A stretch of DNA of 40,256 bases from Mycoplasma sp. CSL7475-4 (GTDB lineage: Bacteria > Bacillota_I > Bacilli_A > Mycoplasmatales > Metamycoplasmataceae): NCBI RefSeq assembly GCF_024834065.1, contig NZ_JANUYA010000008.1:1-40256 (forward strand). The letters are read 5' to 3'. This document shows positions 38,225 to 40,256 of the stretch, one piece after another (the first letter of the stretch is position 1; each line of letters opens with the position of its first letter). Under the pieces are notes generated by a model. It made no database searches, had not been told where the DNA came from, and saw only the letters and a program-made list of their open reading frames with translations. The position numbers were made by a program, and so were the translations under genes.

Positions 38225-40256
38225 ATGAACAATAAAATAAACAAGGAAGAATTAGCCAGAATCATTTGAGCATCAGCGAATACAGCGAGGGGAAAAATCA
38301 CTCAAGAGCAGCACAAAAATTTTCTCCTAAGCTTAATTTTTTATAAGTTTTTATCACAAAAACAATATATTTTTCTATCAAACCAATTGAAAGAATATGT
38401 TGAAGATAGACAAGTTAATTTAGACGATATCAATGCCTTAGATGAATCTAATTTTGACGAAGATGGTAAAAATAAAACCTTTGATTTATACCAAGAAGGT
38501 TACGAAGACATTATTGAAGCCTCAAAAATTGAATTAGGTTATTTTATAAAACCTAAATTCTTATTTGAAAACTGAGCCAACAATAACATTAAATTTAATA
38601 CTGAAGCAATTACCGAAGCAATTCACTCTTTTAACGAAAATTTATCAGAAAAAGGAGAAATCAGATCGCTTTTTGAAGGTGTGTTTAACGCCTATTCTAA
38701 AGATTTATATAAACTAGGAGACTCACCTCGTGAAGCCACCAATTATTTAGTTTTAATTCTTGATTTAATTAAACAGATTCCTGTTGATAGACAAGATTTT
38801 GACGTTTTAGGCTTTATTTATCAATACATGATTGAACAATTTGCCGGTGAAGCTGGTAAAAAAGGTGGGGAATTTTTCACTCCTTCTGAAGTATCACAAT
38901 TAATGTCTGAAATTGTAGCTCGTCATTTAAAACATCGTCAAAATATTTCTATTTATGACCCAACATCAGGATCGGGTTCATTGTTGATTAGACTGGGAGA
39001 TATGTTTGCTAAATACTCAAAAACTCAACATAAAGTAACATATTATGCGCAAGAGTTAAACCCAGAAACCTACACAATGTCAAGAATGAATTTAATTATG
39101 CACGGAATCAACCCTGTTGATATACACGTACGAAATGCTAATACATTAAAAAAAGACTGACCGTTCTTTATTAAAAACAATGACGAATCTTCTTACAAAT
39201 TGAAAATAGTTGATGCTGTTGTTGCCAATCCTCCTTACTCAATATCTTGAGAACCTGAAGAAGCTGAAGGTGACCCAAGATTTATTGAATATGGTTTAGC
39301 ACCTAAGTCAAAAGCTGATTATGCTTTTGTGCTACACAGTTTACATCACCTAGAACGTGAAGGAATAATGACAGTTGTTTTACCACACGGAGTTTTATTT
39401 AGAGGCGGTAACGAAGGTAAAATTCGTAGAAAACTAATCGAAAACGGCTATATCGATACCATTATTGGTTTACCAGCTGGAATCTTTTTTAGAACCGGTA
39501 TTGCAACAATAATTATGGTATTGCGTAAAAACCGTGAAAACCGTGATATTCAATTTATTGATGGTTCTAAATTATTCACCAAATATTCTTCGACTAACAG
39601 AATGGAAGTATCACATATACGTAAAATCGTAGATGCTTACATTGAAAAAAAAGATATTGCAAAATTCTCAAAAATAGCAAGTTTTGAAGAGATCAAAGAG
39701 AACGATTTCAACTTGAATATTTCACGTTATATTGACTCATTTGAAAAAGACGATTTTCACGATTTATATGCTTCTTTACACGGCGGAATTCCTAATATTG
39801 AATTAGATAATTTTAGTGATTTTTGAGCTTCAATGCCGAATATCAAAGAAATATTATTAAAACCGCTTGATGCTAAATACTCAGAGTTTAAAGACAAGGA
39901 AAATATTTACCAAACAATATTAGACCATACTGATACACAAGTCTATTTAGAAAAATACAGCAATGTTGTTAAAAAATTAAAAGAATTTTTAAGACAAAAA
40001 TTAGGCAATTTTAACGATATAAAAAATATTAGAATTGAAAATCTAGCAGACGAATTTGATAATTTCTTTTTTGATAATATTTCACAAATCAAAATGTTAG
40101 ATAAATATGAACTTTACCAAGAAGCAATTACTACTTTCAAAGATATTAAAACCGATTTATATAACATTTTGGCGAACATCGATAACCAAGATAATCACCT
40201 ATATTTCGATGTTTTTGCCAATAATTTAACAATCGAAAAAGTTTATTTTGCCAATG
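38225..40256 (+). CDS. hsdM: Type I restriction-modification methyltransferase subunit HsdM, right copy (3' end outside window)
   Basis: The second copy of the adenine methyltransferase subunit, open for 677 codons to the window edge when UGA is Trp, with the same AGGAG site and the same DPTSGSG (245-251) and NPPY (335-338) motifs. I found five amino-acid differences from the left copy: right versus left V/A, T/P, I/T, E/D and E/K, all in the C-terminal half. The other differences seen in the coding part are synonymous. It is transcribed outward, away from the 36-kb block. Nothing suggests that either copy is broken in the part that is visible. Confidence 0.93.

Larger units (their letters stand above)
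38176..40256. repeat. Right arm of 2.1-kb inverted repeat (hsdM 5' part plus leader)
   Basis: The mirror of 1-2081 with roughly 99% identity. The inner border falls at 38176 in the hsdM leader; the outer border is beyond the window. Confidence 0.95.

Noticed and set aside
1-40256. An insertion sequence or prophage bounded by the inverted repeats
   Set aside because: The repeats are coding sequence of hsdM, not transposon ends. The block between holds core housekeeping genes and no transposase or integrase.

Overview
The window is from a mollicute chromosome, most likely a Mycoplasma of the hominis-type lineage. It is very AT-rich. UGA is read as tryptophan throughout: conserved positions such as the tryptophan in the NWKMN motif of triosephosphate isomerase and several in SecY are UGA. 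The genes are compact housekeeping genes with strong AGGAG-type ribosome sites, mixed with lipoproteins and a large surface protease. Only UAA and UAG are used as stops here, so genes that look broken under the standard code are intact when read this way. The lineage is inferred from gene content and not proven.

Layout. The two ends (1-2081 and 38176-40256) are near-identical inverted copies of the 5' two kilobases of a type I methyltransferase gene, hsdM. They point outward and both run off the window. Inside the left copy come two leftward units: ligA-tpiA, and the ECF transporter core ecfA1-ecfA2-ecfT. Rightward genes follow: tkt, then secY-adk. A 5.7-kb leftward gene for a ZmpB-like (M26) zinc metalloprotease sits between adk and map. 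It splits the usual spc/alpha cluster, which continues as map-infA-rpmJ-rpsM-rpsK-rpoA-rplQ. An accessory stretch (21.5-29.2 kb) holds a leftward lipoprotein, a BspA-like leucine-rich-repeat lipoprotein, an OppF-like protein with decayed ATPase motifs, and a probable PD-(D/E)XK nuclease. The right part is valS-folD and then pta-ackA-coaD-engB plus a membrane-anchored protein of unknown function.

How it works together. The core genes cover translation (ribosomal proteins, IF-1, ValS, Map), transcription (RpoA), secretion (SecY), DNA ligation, sugar and acetate energy metabolism (TpiA, Tkt, Pta, AckA), CoA and folate cofactors (CoaD, FolD) and vitamin uptake (ECF module). The accessory genes are surface or host-interaction candidates.

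The most notable feature is architectural. About 36 kb of largely essential genes is flanked by 2.1-kb, roughly 99% identical inverted hsdM copies. Homologous recombination between them would invert the whole block and swap which downstream hsd genes each hsdM promoter drives. Other points of interest are the degenerate OppF-like protein, the protease inserted into the ribosomal cluster, apparent leaderless genes, relict ATGA gene junctions changed by UGA reassignment, and a candidate branched structured element downstream of rplQ.
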